Assembly (NCBI GenBank): GCA_963753135.1
Contig: CAVWBA010000013.1
Span: forward strand, 91,902-155,901
Direction: 5' to 3'
DNA length: 64,000 nucleotides
Source of the DNA: Roseiarcus sp963753135
Lineage (GTDB): Bacteria > Pseudomonadota > Alphaproteobacteria > Rhizobiales > Beijerinckiaceae
The notes under the pieces are model-generated. The model was not told where the DNA came from. It made no database searches and worked only from the letters and a program-made list of their open reading frames with translations. The position numbers and the translations under genes were made by a program. Below are positions 18,406 through 27,018 of the stretch, one piece after another (position 1 is the stretch's first letter; each line of letters opens with the position of its first letter).

Positions 18406-19404
18406 ATGGTTGGCGTAGCGCTTGTTGGTCTGGGCTGGTGGGGTCGCAAGATGGGCGCGCTCATCAAGGCTCAAGGCAAGGAGATCCGGCTCGTCCGGGC
18501 GGTCGAGCCGAACGAGGCCGCCGCGAAGGAGGTTGGCGCTGAGCTCGGCGTCCCGGTCACGCCGGACCTGGCGGCGGCGCTCGCCGACCCGAAGGTCGAC
18601 GCAGTCATTCTCGCGACGCCGCACGCGCTCCATGGCGAGCAGATCCGGCAGGCGGTCGCGGCGCGCAAGCATGTCTTCTGCGAAAAGCCGCTCGCCCTGA
18701 GCCGAAAGGAGGCGGCGGCCGCGGTCGACCTCTGCAAGTCCGCCGGTCTCGTGCTCGGCATGGGCCACGAGCGCCGCTATGAGCCGCCGATCGCCGCCAT
18801 CCTGTCGGATGCGGCCGCCGGCAGGCTTGGAACGCTTCTGCAGATCGAGGCCGATTTCGGCCACGACAAGTTCCTGTCGCTCGATCCCTCCAACTGGCGT
18901 CTGCAGGCCGAGCATGCGCCCGCCGCCGGGATGACCGCGACCGGCATCCATTTGACCGATCTTTCGGTCGCGCTCATGGGGCCGGCGAAAGAGGTTCTCG
19001 TCACCTGCGAGCGGCGCGGCTCGAAACTGCCCGGCGGCGACACGCTGTCGGCCTATATCCGCTTCAAGGGCGGCGGCACGTCCTACATCTCGGCTAACCT
19101 CGCGATGCCCTTCGTTTCGCGCTTCGCCGTGTACGGGACGCATGGCTGGGTCGACGTGCGCGACAAGGCGCATGTCGAGGCGCCCGAGGGCTGGGTCGTC
19201 ATCAAAGGAAAAAAAGGCGAGGGGATCGCAACCGAGGAAGTTGGCCCCGCCGAGCCGGTCCTCGACAATCTCGAAGCCTTCGCCAACGCAGTCAGGGGCA
19301 AGGGATCTTACCCGATCACCGGCGACCAGCTCGTCGCCAATATCTCGCTGCTTGAATCCATCGTCCGAAGCGCGTCGTCCGGACGCGTCGAGGCCGTTGC
19401 TTAG
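18406..19404 (+). CDS. Gfo/Idh/MocA-family oxidoreductase
   Basis: Sugar or inositol-type NAD(P) dehydrogenase of 332 residues. The Rossmann motif GLGWWGRKMGAL is at the N-terminus and the family EKP motif is in FCEKPLALS, whose lysine is catalytic. GHERRYEPP and GIHLTDL follow in the C-terminal domain. AGGAGAG precedes the ATG. It closely resembles the second Gfo/Idh/MocA gene at 34418 (both have GLGWWG, FCEKPL, GHERRYE and NWRL), so the two are paralogues in one cluster. It probably oxidises a hydroxyl of the imported compound or an intermediate. Confidence 0.88.
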   Translation: MVGVALVGLGWWGRKMGALIKAQGKEIRLVRAVEPNEAAAKEVGAELGVPVTPDLAAALADPKVDAVILATPHALHGEQIRQAVAARKHVFCEKPLALSRKEAAAAVDLCKSAGLVLGMGHERRYEPPIAAILSDAAAGRLGTLLQIEADFGHDKFLSLDPSNWRLQAEHAPAAGMTATGIHLTDLSVALMGPAKEVLVTCERRGSKLPGGDTLSAYIRFKGGGTSYISANLAMPFVSRFAVYGTHGWVDVRDKAHVEAPEGWVVIKGKKGEGIATEEVGPAEPVLDNLEAFANAVRGKGSYPITGDQLVANISLLESIVRSASSGRVEAVA

Positions 19405-19414
19405 GGAGAATGAC

Positions 19415-20401
19415 ATGAAAGCGCTGATCTTCAAGGAACCCAACCGGCCGGTCGTCGAGGATATCGCCGAGCCGAAGCTCGAGCCGACGGAAGTGCTCGT
19501 CCGCATGCGGCAGGTCGGCATCTGCCACTCTGACTACGAGCTGCTTTACGGGCGCTATATCATTCCGATCAGCTATCCCGTCACGCCGGGACATGAGTGG
19601 ATCGGCGAAGTTGTCGAGGCCGGCAAGGGCGTGAAGGGCTTCAAGGCGGGCGACCGCGTCGTCGGCGAATGCGTCGTCAAACTGCCCGACCGCGTCCACC
19701 ATTTCGGCTTCTCGATGGACGGCGCATTCCGCGAATATTTCAAGGTTCGGCCGGAATGGATCCACAAACTGCCGGAGACGGTCACGGACGCCACCGGCTC
19801 GATGATCGAGCCATTCACCTGTGGCTATTACGCGATCCGCAATATCGGCGGCACGGATGCAAGCCAGACCGTGGTCGTGTCGGGCGGCGGCACGATAGGC
19901 CTCGTCTCCGCCGCGGCTGCGATCGGAATGCGCGCCAAGGTGATCGTGATCGATCCGATTGCTTCCCGCAGGGCGGCGGCGACGAAGCTCGGCGCGGCGG
20001 CGACCGTCGACCCCACCAAGGAAAACGCGGTCGAGCGCGTCATGGAGCTCACCGACGGGGGCGCCGACCTCGTCGTCGAAGCCTCCGGCCATGACGCCTC
20101 GCTCGGGATCGTCTTCGACCTGCCGAAGGAGAATGGCCGGGTGGCGATGATCGGGATCAACATCGGCCGCATGATTCCAGCGAAGCTCGGCAACATCCAG
20201 ATGCGCAACCTGACGATGAAGGGCAGCATCGGCTCGCCCGGCGTCTGGCCGGACGCGATCCGCTTCTTGGAGCGGACCGGGCTCGACCTCACTCCGATCC
20301 AGACGCATCACTTCCCGCTGACCGATGCGGTCGAGGCCTTCGAACTTGGCAAGCAGGCGGACAAGTGCATCAAGATCACTCTGCAGAACAGAGCGGCGTA
20401 A
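19415..20401 (+). CDS. Zinc-dependent alcohol dehydrogenase-like enzyme lacking the structural-zinc lobe
   Basis: MDR-family dehydrogenase of 328 residues. The catalytic zinc site is represented by the cysteine in VGICHSDYEL and by GHEW; the cofactor motif is SGGGTIGLVSAA. The usual four-cysteine structural-zinc loop is missing: the segment after GDRVVGECVV has no CxxCxxC pattern. The ATG at 19415 is preceded by AGGGAGAA, while the frame open from 19142 overlaps the upstream gene and is not used. It is in one operon with the genes from 16962. It likely oxidises a polyol or sugar alcohol. Confidence 0.85.
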   Translation: MKALIFKEPNRPVVEDIAEPKLEPTEVLVRMRQVGICHSDYELLYGRYIIPISYPVTPGHEWIGEVVEAGKGVKGFKAGDRVVGECVVKLPDRVHHFGFSMDGAFREYFKVRPEWIHKLPETVTDATGSMIEPFTCGYYAIRNIGGTDASQTVVVSGGGTIGLVSAAAAIGMRAKVIVIDPIASRRAAATKLGAAATVDPTKENAVERVMELTDGGADLVVEASGHDASLGIVFDLPKENGRVAMIGINIGRMIPAKLGNIQMRNLTMKGSIGSPGVWPDAIRFLERTGLDLTPIQTHHFPLTDAVEAFELGKQADKCIKITLQNRAA

Positions 20402-20485
20402 GGGTAGCGTGTTGGCGCCTGCCGAACCCGTGGGGGCAGCGGACGCCCTCCGCTCCGCTTTTAAAACATCGAGGGGAGGAGTGAA

Positions 20486-20794
20486 ATGAATCCGGGACTC
20501 ACGTTGATCGCCTTTCTGCAAGGCAAGCCTCAGAAGCGCGATGAGCTTCTCGCCACTTTGCGCGAATTCGTGAAGCCGACACGCGCCGAAGAGGGCTGCG
20601 TCGACTATCACCTTCACGTCAGCAACGACGATCCTAATCACTTCATCTTCTATGAGAACTGGCGGTCGAAGCCGGATCTCGACACGCATCTGAAGACGTC
20701 GCTTCTGACTGCATTTTTCAACCGCCGGATGGATCTTCTGGAGAAGGACGTCGACATGCGCTTCATGACGATGGACAGCGCCTACAACGAGTAG
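20486..20794 (+). CDS. Antibiotic biosynthesis monooxygenase (ABM) domain protein
   Basis: A 102-residue ferredoxin-like fold protein. The N-terminal strand TLIAFLQGKP, the helix RDELLATLREFVKPTRAEEGC and the HFIFYENWRSKPDLDTHLKT region are typical of ABM/YgiN-like small proteins. GGGGAGGAG lies before the ATG. Such proteins act as cofactor-free oxygenases or small-molecule isomerases, and are often found beside sugar dehydrogenases with unproven roles. A weak stem (AGCGGA / TCCGCT, 20438-20454) lies upstream. Confidence 0.82.
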   Translation: MNPGLTLIAFLQGKPQKRDELLATLREFVKPTRAEEGCVDYHLHVSNDDPNHFIFYENWRSKPDLDTHLKTSLLTAFFNRRMDLLEKDVDMRFMTMDSAYNE

Positions 20795-20845
20795 CGCCTG
20801 CCGCGCTCCATTTCGCGAATGCCCTCAGACTTCATCGTGATTGGA

Positions 20846-20865
20846 GCGCGCCAATCGTGGCGCGC
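20846..20865. promoter_or_regulatory. Perfect short hairpin upstream of SDR gene
   Basis: GCGCGCCA / TGGCGCGC, 8-bp stem with a 4-base ATCG loop. It lies between the ABM gene and the SDR at 20927. It is not followed by T residues, so termination is unlikely; it may be an mRNA processing or regulatory hairpin. Confidence 0.45.
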
Positions 20866-20894
20866 AAGCGAAGCAGCGCCCTATCGAACCCGAA

Positions 20895-20915
20895 ACGAAG
20901 GACGAAGGACGAAGG
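20895..20915. repeat. Tandem ACGAAGG x3 in SDR leader
   Basis: Three exact copies of the 7-base unit ACGAAGG lie immediately upstream of the ribosome-binding region (ACGGAGAG) of the SDR gene starting at 20927. Each copy contains an AAGGA-like sequence, so the array offers several weak Shine-Dalgarno sites. Confidence 0.7.
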
Positions 20916-20926
20916 ACGGAGAGCCC

Positions 20927-21712
20927 ATGAGTAAGCTTAAAGGCAAGTCGGTTATGATCACGGGCGGCGCGCAGGGGATTGGCGAAGGGATCGCGCGGCG
21001 CCTTGCGGCAGAGGGAGCCTCGATCGCGGTCGCCGACCTAAATGGAGAGAAGGCGGAGTCGGTCGCCAAAAGCCTCAAGTCGGATGGCGGCGCCGCCATC
21101 GGCGTCAAGGTGGACGTGGCCGAGCGCGCCCAGGTCCAGGCTGCGATCAAGAAGGTCGTGGACAGCTTTGGCCGACTCGACGTGCTGTTCAACAACGCCG
21201 GCTTCAACAAGCCGGTGCCCTTCCTCGACGTCGACGAGAACAATTTCAATAGCATCATGCGCGTCAATGGCTGGGGCGTGATGCTCGGCATTCAGGAAGG
21301 CGCCAGGCAAATGATCGCTCAGGGCGGCGGCGGCAAGATCATCAACACCGCCTCGATCGCCGGCCGTCAGGGTTATGCGGAATTCGCGCCCTATTGCTGC
21401 AGCAAGTCCGCGGTCATATCGCTGACGCAAGCGGGCGCCCGCGAATTCGCCAAGCACAAGATCACCGTCAACGCCTTCGCTCCGGGCGTCGTCGTGACGC
21501 CGCTGTGGGATGGGCTTGAGCAGGATATGATCGACAAGGGCGTGATCAAGAAGAAGGGGGAGTTCATCGAGAGCTTCTCGTCGAGCATTCTGCTTGGCTA
21601 TCCGTCGAAGCCCAAGGACCTGGATGGCATCGCTGCGTTCCTCGCCTCCTCGGATTCCGACTATATCACCGGCCAGGTGATTATGTCGGACGGCGGAATG
21701 ATCCTGGTCTGA
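20927..21712 (+). CDS. Classical SDR-family oxidoreductase
   Basis: A 261-residue dehydrogenase with TGGAQGIGEG, NNAGFN, catalytic serine in NTASIAG and the YCCSK catalytic segment. The C-terminal ITGQVIMSDGGMILV fits the sorbitol/acetoin dehydrogenase-like branch. The ATG at 20927 follows GGAGAG; the frame extends to 20819, but that part includes the hairpin and tandem repeat. It ends the plus-strand group and converges with the lpd gene on the opposite strand. With a dehydrogenase complex next door it could act on an acetoin- or diol-like compound, but this is inference. Confidence 0.87.
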   Translation: MSKLKGKSVMITGGAQGIGEGIARRLAAEGASIAVADLNGEKAESVAKSLKSDGGAAIGVKVDVAERAQVQAAIKKVVDSFGRLDVLFNNAGFNKPVPFLDVDENNFNSIMRVNGWGVMLGIQEGARQMIAQGGGGKIINTASIAGRQGYAEFAPYCCSKSAVISLTQAGAREFAKHKITVNAFAPGVVVTPLWDGLEQDMIDKGVIKKKGEFIESFSSSILLGYPSKPKDLDGIAAFLASSDSDYITGQVIMSDGGMILV

Positions 21713-21732
21713 CGCGATCGGCGCCTCATCGC

Positions 21733-21765
21733 CAGCGGCCGCGGCGGCGGATCGCCGCGCCGCTG
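21733..21765. terminator. Hairpin between convergent genes
   Basis: Arms CAGCGGCCGCGGCG and CGCCGCGCCGCTG pair over 13 bp with one bulged base around a 6-base loop. It lies between the convergent SDR (stop 21712) and lpd (stop 21818) genes. There is no T-run on either side, so it may serve as a bidirectional mRNA 3' end stabiliser. Confidence 0.5.
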
Positions 21766-21817
21766 GGACCACGCACGCGCAGATCAGCGAGCGCGGACAT
21801 GCGTTGCATCCTGCGTG

Positions 21818-23248
21818 CTATTTGTGAATTGCTCGGCCGTACGCGTCCATGACGCTCTCGTGCAACATCTCCGAAAGCGTCGGATGTGGGAAGACGGTGT
21901 GGATCAGCTCGTCTTCGGTCGTCTCCAGATTCATCGCGATGGTAAAGCCCTGGATCAGCTCGGTGACTTCCGCGCCGACCATGTGCGCCCCGAGGAGTTG
22001 CCCCGTCTCAGCGTCGAAGATTGTCTTGACGAGTCCTTGGTCTTCTCCGAGTGCGATGGCTTTGCCGTTGCCGGCGAACGGGAAGCGGCCGATTCTGAGC
22101 TGACGGCCGCCCGCCTTTGCTTTCGCCTCGGTGAGGCCGACGCTGGCGATCTGGGGGCGGCTGTATGTGCAGCCCGGGATGAACTCCTTGCGGACATGGT
22201 GGGTCGGGTGGCCGGCGATCGCCTCGACGCAGACGACGCCATCATGCTCCGCTTTATGAGCGAGCATTGGCGCTCCCGCCACGTCCCCGATGGCGTAGAC
22301 GCCCCTGACGTTTGTCCGGCCGTATTCATCGACAGCGATGCAGCCGCGATCGAAATTGACGCCCACGGCCTCAAGTCCGAGATTTTCGACGTTTCCCTGC
22401 ACGCCGGCGGCGACGATCACGGCGTCTACACTCACTTCGGCGCCGCTGGCGCCTTCGATCCTTGCGACGATCTGGCCATTCGTGGCGCGCCTCGCGCTGA
22501 CAACCTTCGCTGCGGTTCGGATTGTTATCCCGTGCTTCTCGAACTGGGCGTGAGCGAATTTCGCGATGTCTTCGTCCTCGGCAGGCAGGATCTGCGGCAG
22601 CGCCTCAACGACCGTGACCTTGGAGCCGAGCCCGCTGTAAAAGGAAGCGAATTCAATGCCGATAGCGCCGGAACCGACGACGAGCAGGCTTTCGGGAATC
22701 CGCTGCGGAACCATGGCCTCGAAATAGGTCCATACCCGTTCACCGTCGGGCTCCAGGCCAGGCAGAACGCGCGGCCGAGCCCCGCTGGCGACGATAATAT
22801 GGTCCGCGGAATAGTCTCCCGGCCCCAGAGCGGCGGCAGGCTTGTCGGGACGCGGCCGGTCGGAGCGTGCGACAGGCTCCGACACCGACAGGCGGCTCGG
22901 CGCCGTCAGTCGCCCTTCACCCCAGATCACCTGGACGTTGTTCTTTTTCAGCAGCCCCTCGACGCCGCGACTGAGACGTCCCGACACAGATCGAGAGCGC
23001 TGGACGATCGCCTTGGCGTCGACTTTTACGTTGTCAGCCGCGAGACCATAATCCTTCGCATGGCGCATGAGCTCGAAGACTTCCGCTGAACGCAGCAGCG
23101 CCTTGGTCGGGATGCAGCCCCAGTTGAGGCAGATTCCTCCGAGATGCTCGCGCTCGACGATGGCCGTCTTCATCCCGAGCTGGGCCGCCCGGATCGCAGC
23201 GACATAACCGCCGGGTCCCGACCCGATGATGATGATGTCGAATGTCAT
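21818..23248 (-). CDS. lpd: Dihydrolipoyl dehydrogenase (E3)
   Basis: FAD-dependent E3 component, 476 residues, re-oxidising dihydrolipoamide on E2 with NAD+. The FAD motif GSGPGGYVAAIRAA is at residues 9-22, the redox disulfide in GGICLNWGCIPTK uses Cys40 and Cys45, and the C-terminal catalytic dyad is in HPTLSE (His455, Glu460). It is the last gene of the minus-strand operon starting with E1 alpha at 29018. Its start overlaps the CobW stop by four bases (ATGA). Residues about 118-137 carry a short insertion rich in Arg, Pro and Asp compared with standard E3 proteins. Confidence 0.94.
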   Translation of the reverse strand: MTFDIIIIGSGPGGYVAAIRAAQLGMKTAIVEREHLGGICLNWGCIPTKALLRSAEVFELMRHAKDYGLAADNVKVDAKAIVQRSRSVSGRLSRGVEGLLKKNNVQVIWGEGRLTAPSRLSVSEPVARSDRPRPDKPAAALGPGDYSADHIIVASGARPRVLPGLEPDGERVWTYFEAMVPQRIPESLLVVGSGAIGIEFASFYSGLGSKVTVVEALPQILPAEDEDIAKFAHAQFEKHGITIRTAAKVVSARRATNGQIVARIEGASGAEVSVDAVIVAAGVQGNVENLGLEAVGVNFDRGCIAVDEYGRTNVRGVYAIGDVAGAPMLAHKAEHDGVVCVEAIAGHPTHHVRKEFIPGCTYSRPQIASVGLTEAKAKAGGRQLRIGRFPFAGNGKAIALGEDQGLVKTIFDAETGQLLGAHMVGAEVTELIQGFTIAMNLETTEDELIHTVFPHPTLSEMLHESVMDAYGRAIHK

Positions 23249-24414
23249 TGCGTCTGCGCGGTCGCCTTTGCAGCTTCCTGCGCCCGGCGCCCCTTTGCGC
23301 GCGCCTTGAAAGTTCGCGAGCTGACGCGATCGAGCAGATCGATGATCTCCTTCAGACTTTCTCGCTGGATGCCCTGCGTGATGAAGACGACCCGTGTCCT
23401 TTGGTCGGCGTCGGGCCAGCGGTCGAGCCAGGTCATTGTGTGCAGAAGATGCTGCGCGCCCTGGATCACCGCAGGCCGACCCGGCTCCTCGGCGACATTG
23501 ACCAACCCCTTCACCCGTAACAGCCCGGCGCCCAGATTCTGGCCGATCCCCTCGAGGAGGAATTGGACTTCCTCGCGGGCCAGAGGAGTGTCGCGCATCA
23601 GCACGAAATTCTCGATTCCCCGGCCTTGCAGATGAGTGAGGCGGTCATGGCCATGGTGATCATGATCGTCATCATGACGATGGTGATGATGATGATCGTC
23701 CGACGCCTTCTGGTAGGCTTGCAGGTCGAGCCATGGTCGTGGATCGGCAAGCCGATCAGTCGTATCGAAGCCAGCGGCCGTCAGCAGTCTCGCAATGGCC
23801 GCGGACGACCAGTCGATCTCCGCGATCTCCGCCGAAGGGTTGATCCGTCGGAGCTCAAGGAGGAGGCGGGAAGCCGCGCTCTCCTTGTCGTCGACAAGGT
23901 CGAGCTTGGTGATGCGTATCTGGTCGGCCAGGGCAACTTGCCGCACTGCCTCATCGTGGGTCTCGGCGGTTCCCCGCCAGTTGACTGCGTCCACGAGCGT
24001 GACCACGCCCGCGATCCGATAAAGTCCGTCGAGCGTCGGCTCCGACAGAAAAGCCTGCAGCACCGCGCTAGGTTCTGCGAGACCGGATGTCTCGATGACA
24101 ACATTGTCGAAACTCGGAATCTCGCTCGCTTGTCGCGCGTGATAGAGGGAATTCAGCGTTCCGACGAGGTCGCTTCGGACCGTGCAGCACAGGCAACCGT
24201 TCTCCAGCACGACAACCGAATCGGAGCTGCTGGCGAACAGCTGATGATCGAGCCCGACCTCGCCGAATTCGTTAACCACCACGACTGTCTTCGCAAGCTC
24301 GGGAGAGCGAAGCGCGGCATTGATGAATGTTGTTTTCCCGCTTCCGAGGAACCCCGTAACGAGAGTCACGGGGATTCTCGTCTTGATCTCGGTCCGCGCG
24401 CTATCGCTAGACAT
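23245..24414 (-). CDS. CobW/COG0523-family GTPase, putative metallochaperone
   Basis: G3E-family GTPase of 389 residues. The P-loop GFLGSGKTT is at residues 21-29 and the family metal site CLCC at residues 74-77. A histidine-rich stretch around residues 238-258 (DDHHHHHRHDDDHDHHGHD) lies before the C-terminal CobW_C domain. Family members bind zinc or cobalt and deliver it to client proteins. It is translationally coupled to lpd and 12 bases after the M24 gene, inside a dehydrogenase operon. Possible clients are the M24 protein or the two alcohol dehydrogenases nearby; that is inference. Confidence 0.88.
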   Translation of the reverse strand: MSSDSARTEIKTRIPVTLVTGFLGSGKTTFINAALRSPELAKTVVVVNEFGEVGLDHQLFASSSDSVVVLENGCLCCTVRSDLVGTLNSLYHARQASEIPSFDNVVIETSGLAEPSAVLQAFLSEPTLDGLYRIAGVVTLVDAVNWRGTAETHDEAVRQVALADQIRITKLDLVDDKESAASRLLLELRRINPSAEIAEIDWSSAAIARLLTAAGFDTTDRLADPRPWLDLQAYQKASDDHHHHHRHDDDHDHHGHDRLTHLQGRGIENFVLMRDTPLAREEVQFLLEGIGQNLGAGLLRVKGLVNVAEEPGRPAVIQGAQHLLHTMTWLDRWPDADQRTRVVFITQGIQRESLKEIIDLLDRVSSRTFKARAKGRRAQEAAKATAQTQ

Positions 24415-24426
24415 CCGGCTCTCCGG

Positions 24427-25680
24427 TCAGAACACTTCGCATCCCGGGAGGCCACAGGAAATCAGCCGGTCCGACGGGAAGTTCGTGATGATCTCGCACC
24501 CGTCTTTGGTGACGACAACCTCCTCCTCGATGCGGGCTGCGCCCGAGCCGTCGTCTGCGCCTTTCCAAGTCTCGAGCGCGAAGACCATTCCCTCGACGAG
24601 CGGACGATTTTGGCCGCGAAAGCGCTTGGAGAAGATAGGGCGCTCCCAGAGCGACAGGCCGACGCCATGGCCGTATTGCAGTAGGAACGCCTCCGCCTCG
24701 TCGCGATAGCCAAATTCTTGAGCGTCGGGCCACACCGAGGCGACCTCGTCGGGGGTGACGCCCGGACGGACCAGGTCGATCGAGGCGCTGATCCACTTGG
24801 AGGCCGTTTCGTAGGCATCGACCTGATGCTTGTTCGGCTCGCCGCAAATGAAGGTTCGATAATAGCAAGTGCGATAGCCATTGAACGCGTGCATGATATC
24901 CAGGAAAATCATGTCGCCTGGCTGAATCATGCGGTCTGAAAACGTGTGCGAATGCGGGCGTCCGCGGCGCCCTGATACGGAGTTCACGCATTCAACTCGC
25001 TCCGCGCCCATCCGGAAGAGACGATCGTTTGCAATAGCGACAAGTTCGTTCTCTTTCGTGCCGGGACGGATTGCGCGAGCGATGTCGACATAGGTGGCAT
25101 CGACCATCGAGGCCGCCACCTTGAGTAGCTCGATCTCATCGGCCGTCTTGACCTCGCGCGCGTCGAGCATCGCCTGCTGGCCGTCGACAACCTCGATTCC
25201 TTCGGCCTCGAGCGCTCGCAACATGCCGATTTCCATCAGGTCGATGCCGAGGGGCTCCTTGTCGATGCCGTAATGCGTCAGCGCTTTCTTGATCTGCTTG
25301 GCAAAATCCTGCTGTACATGCATCGATGGCGGAATAGCGCCAAGCATGGTCGTCAGCGGCGCCGCGACGTTGTCGGAGACCCACGGCGAGGAAATGCGCT
25401 TGGCGGGAGGCGCCGGGTCCCACAGGAACGGCTTTCCCTCGGCCGGGCAAAGCGCGTAGCGGAAGAACTTATCGCGCGCCCATTCGCCAATATGAGTCGC
25501 CGTGACGTAGCGGATATTGTCGAAGTTGAAACAGAGGACGCCGCCAAGTCCGGCATGGCGTATTGCGTCCTGGGCACGTTTCAAGCGATCGACGGACAAA
25601 CGATGATAATCGACCCCCTGTTCCCAGTCCTTCGCCATCATGCCCCAGGCGGCGGTTGCGTGCGGCCTGTTGTATTTCAT
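24427..25680 (-). CDS. M24-family (pita-bread fold) hydrolase, Xaa-Pro peptidase/creatinase-like
   Basis: A 417-residue two-domain protein with a creatinase-type N-terminal domain (GVLCFNFDNIRYVTATHIGEW) and a C-terminal M24 catalytic domain. Of the usual five metal ligands, the first Asp (FLDIMHAFNGY), the His in QYGHGVGLSLWERP, the Glu in VFALETW and the last Glu in ARIEEEVVV are present. The second Asp (SDxTRT in relatives) is replaced: the segment reads TCYYRTF. Metal binding may thus be altered or lost, as in creatinase. General layout also resembles the DMSP lyase DddP branch. The ATG at 25680 is chosen because AGAGGAA precedes it; an upstream extension to 25761 would overlap the E2 gene. 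It lies between E2 and CobW in the operon. Confidence 0.83.
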   Translation of the reverse strand: MKYNRPHATAAWGMMAKDWEQGVDYHRLSVDRLKRAQDAIRHAGLGGVLCFNFDNIRYVTATHIGEWARDKFFRYALCPAEGKPFLWDPAPPAKRISSPWVSDNVAAPLTTMLGAIPPSMHVQQDFAKQIKKALTHYGIDKEPLGIDLMEIGMLRALEAEGIEVVDGQQAMLDAREVKTADEIELLKVAASMVDATYVDIARAIRPGTKENELVAIANDRLFRMGAERVECVNSVSGRRGRPHSHTFSDRMIQPGDMIFLDIMHAFNGYRTCYYRTFICGEPNKHQVDAYETASKWISASIDLVRPGVTPDEVASVWPDAQEFGYRDEAEAFLLQYGHGVGLSLWERPIFSKRFRGQNRPLVEGMVFALETWKGADDGSGAARIEEEVVVTKDGCEIITNFPSDRLISCGLPGCEVF

Positions 25681-25730
25681 GAGTTCCTCTCTTCGAATCC
25701 TGGTGAGTCCGCTAGCCCCGGCGTCCATCG

Positions 25731-27014
25731 TCATGATTTGCCGCCAAACTCGTCTTCCCACTTGCGCGTCTCAAGAAGCTGCTTCAGGCGCGACAGGAAG
25801 GCTCCAGAATAGGCTCCGTCAAACGCCCGATGGTCGAAACTCTGCCCGACCATGCCCATCGTGCGCGGCGCCACAAATGAGCCTTCCGGTGTCGACACCA
25901 CCGCGGGCTTCAACTGGATGGCGTCCGTCGAAAGGATCGCGACCTGAGGCGCATTGATGATCGGGGCCGTAAACGTTGTTCCAAAGGCGCCGTTGTTGCT
26001 GATCGAATACGTTCCACCGGAAAGATCATCGGGACCGAGCTTGCCCGCTCGGGCTTTATCGATGAGACGACGCACCGCCTTTGCGAGCCCCGCCACCGTT
26101 AGATCGCCTGCGTCGCGGACTACCGGGACGACAAGGCCGTTATGCGATAGGTCGATCGCGACGCCGAGGTGAATTGCAGACGACACCGACAAGCTCTTTC
26201 CGTCGAAACGCGCATTGACCTGAGGAAAAGCTTCAATCGCGAGACACGCAGCGCGCGCAATGAAGGGCAGATAGGTCAGCGAGAACCCATTCGCCTCCTT
26301 GAACGCTTGCTTCTGCCGTCCACGGACGCGGTCAATTGCACTGAAGTCAACGTCAATCGCCTGGAAGACGTGCGGAATCGTTCGCCAGCTTTCCGCCAGA
26401 CGCTCTCCAGTTCTGAGCCGCATCGTGTTCAGCGTGATTGTTTCACCCGCCGTCGAGACAGCGGGTTCCCTCGGAGCAAGGGGCGCGGCCGAAGCGCTTG
26501 GCGTGCGGGCCGCCGCGGGCGAGGCGAGGAACGCCCGCACAGCCTGCTCGTCGATGCGCGGCAAGCCCTTCGCCTTGACCTCGGCGGCAAGCTTGCTGAT
26601 GTCCGCGCCGTTCTGTGCGATCAACCGGCGTGCGAGCGGGGTGACGCGGACGCCATCCGGTCCTTTGGCAGGACCGAAGCGATCCTTGGGCGTCGAGACC
26701 TCCTCGAACGGGTTGCGCCAGGCCTTCGCTTTTTGCGTCGAGGGCGGCGCGGTTCGCGCGTTCGCCGTCGCCTTCCCGTCGGCCGCAATGATCGCCACGG
26801 CTTCGCCGACTTTCGCGACAGTTCCGGAACCCACTCGAATCTCTGTAAGTCGCCCCGCAACAACTGCTTGGACTTCGATCGTCACCTTGTCGGTCTCGAC
26901 CTCGAAAAGATTGTCCCCTTCCTTGACCTCGTCCCCAATCGACTTGAACCAGGTCAGGATCTTTCCCTCCGCAACCGTTTCGCCGAGTTGCGGCATCAGG
27001 ACAGGATCGCTCAT
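25731..27014 (-). CDS. Dihydrolipoamide acyltransferase (E2) of a 2-oxoacid/acetoin dehydrogenase complex
   Basis: Core E2 subunit of 427 residues. One lipoyl domain is at residues 1-77 with the lipoylated lysine in ETDKVTIEV (Lys43). An Ala/Pro-rich linker leads to the peripheral-subunit-binding domain around RVTPLARRLIAQNGADISKL, then the catalytic domain with the active-site motif SFDHRAFDG (His395). It transfers the acyl group from E1-bound thiamine to CoA. It starts 4 bases after the E1 beta stop. A single lipoyl domain plus short E1 subunits fits acetoin dehydrogenase or a pyruvate/branched-chain relative; sequence alone does not decide. Confidence 0.92.
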   Translation of the reverse strand: MSDPVLMPQLGETVAEGKILTWFKSIGDEVKEGDNLFEVETDKVTIEVQAVVAGRLTEIRVGSGTVAKVGEAVAIIAADGKATANARTAPPSTQKAKAWRNPFEEVSTPKDRFGPAKGPDGVRVTPLARRLIAQNGADISKLAAEVKAKGLPRIDEQAVRAFLASPAAARTPSASAAPLAPREPAVSTAGETITLNTMRLRTGERLAESWRTIPHVFQAIDVDFSAIDRVRGRQKQAFKEANGFSLTYLPFIARAACLAIEAFPQVNARFDGKSLSVSSAIHLGVAIDLSHNGLVVPVVRDAGDLTVAGLAKAVRRLIDKARAGKLGPDDLSGGTYSISNNGAFGTTFTAPIINAPQVAILSTDAIQLKPAVVSTPEGSFVAPRTMGMVGQSFDHRAFDGAYSGAFLSRLKQLLETRKWEDEFGGKS

Positions 27015-27018
27015 AGGA

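Noticed and set aside
21815..23089. Plus-strand open frame of 424 codons over lpd
   Set aside because: Shadow of the dihydrolipoyl dehydrogenase, whose FAD and redox motifs are on the minus strand.
23640..23705. Simple-sequence repeat of ATGATGATC-like units
   Set aside because: It is the coding sequence for the His/Asp-rich metal-binding stretch of the CobW protein, not a separate repeat element or CRISPR.
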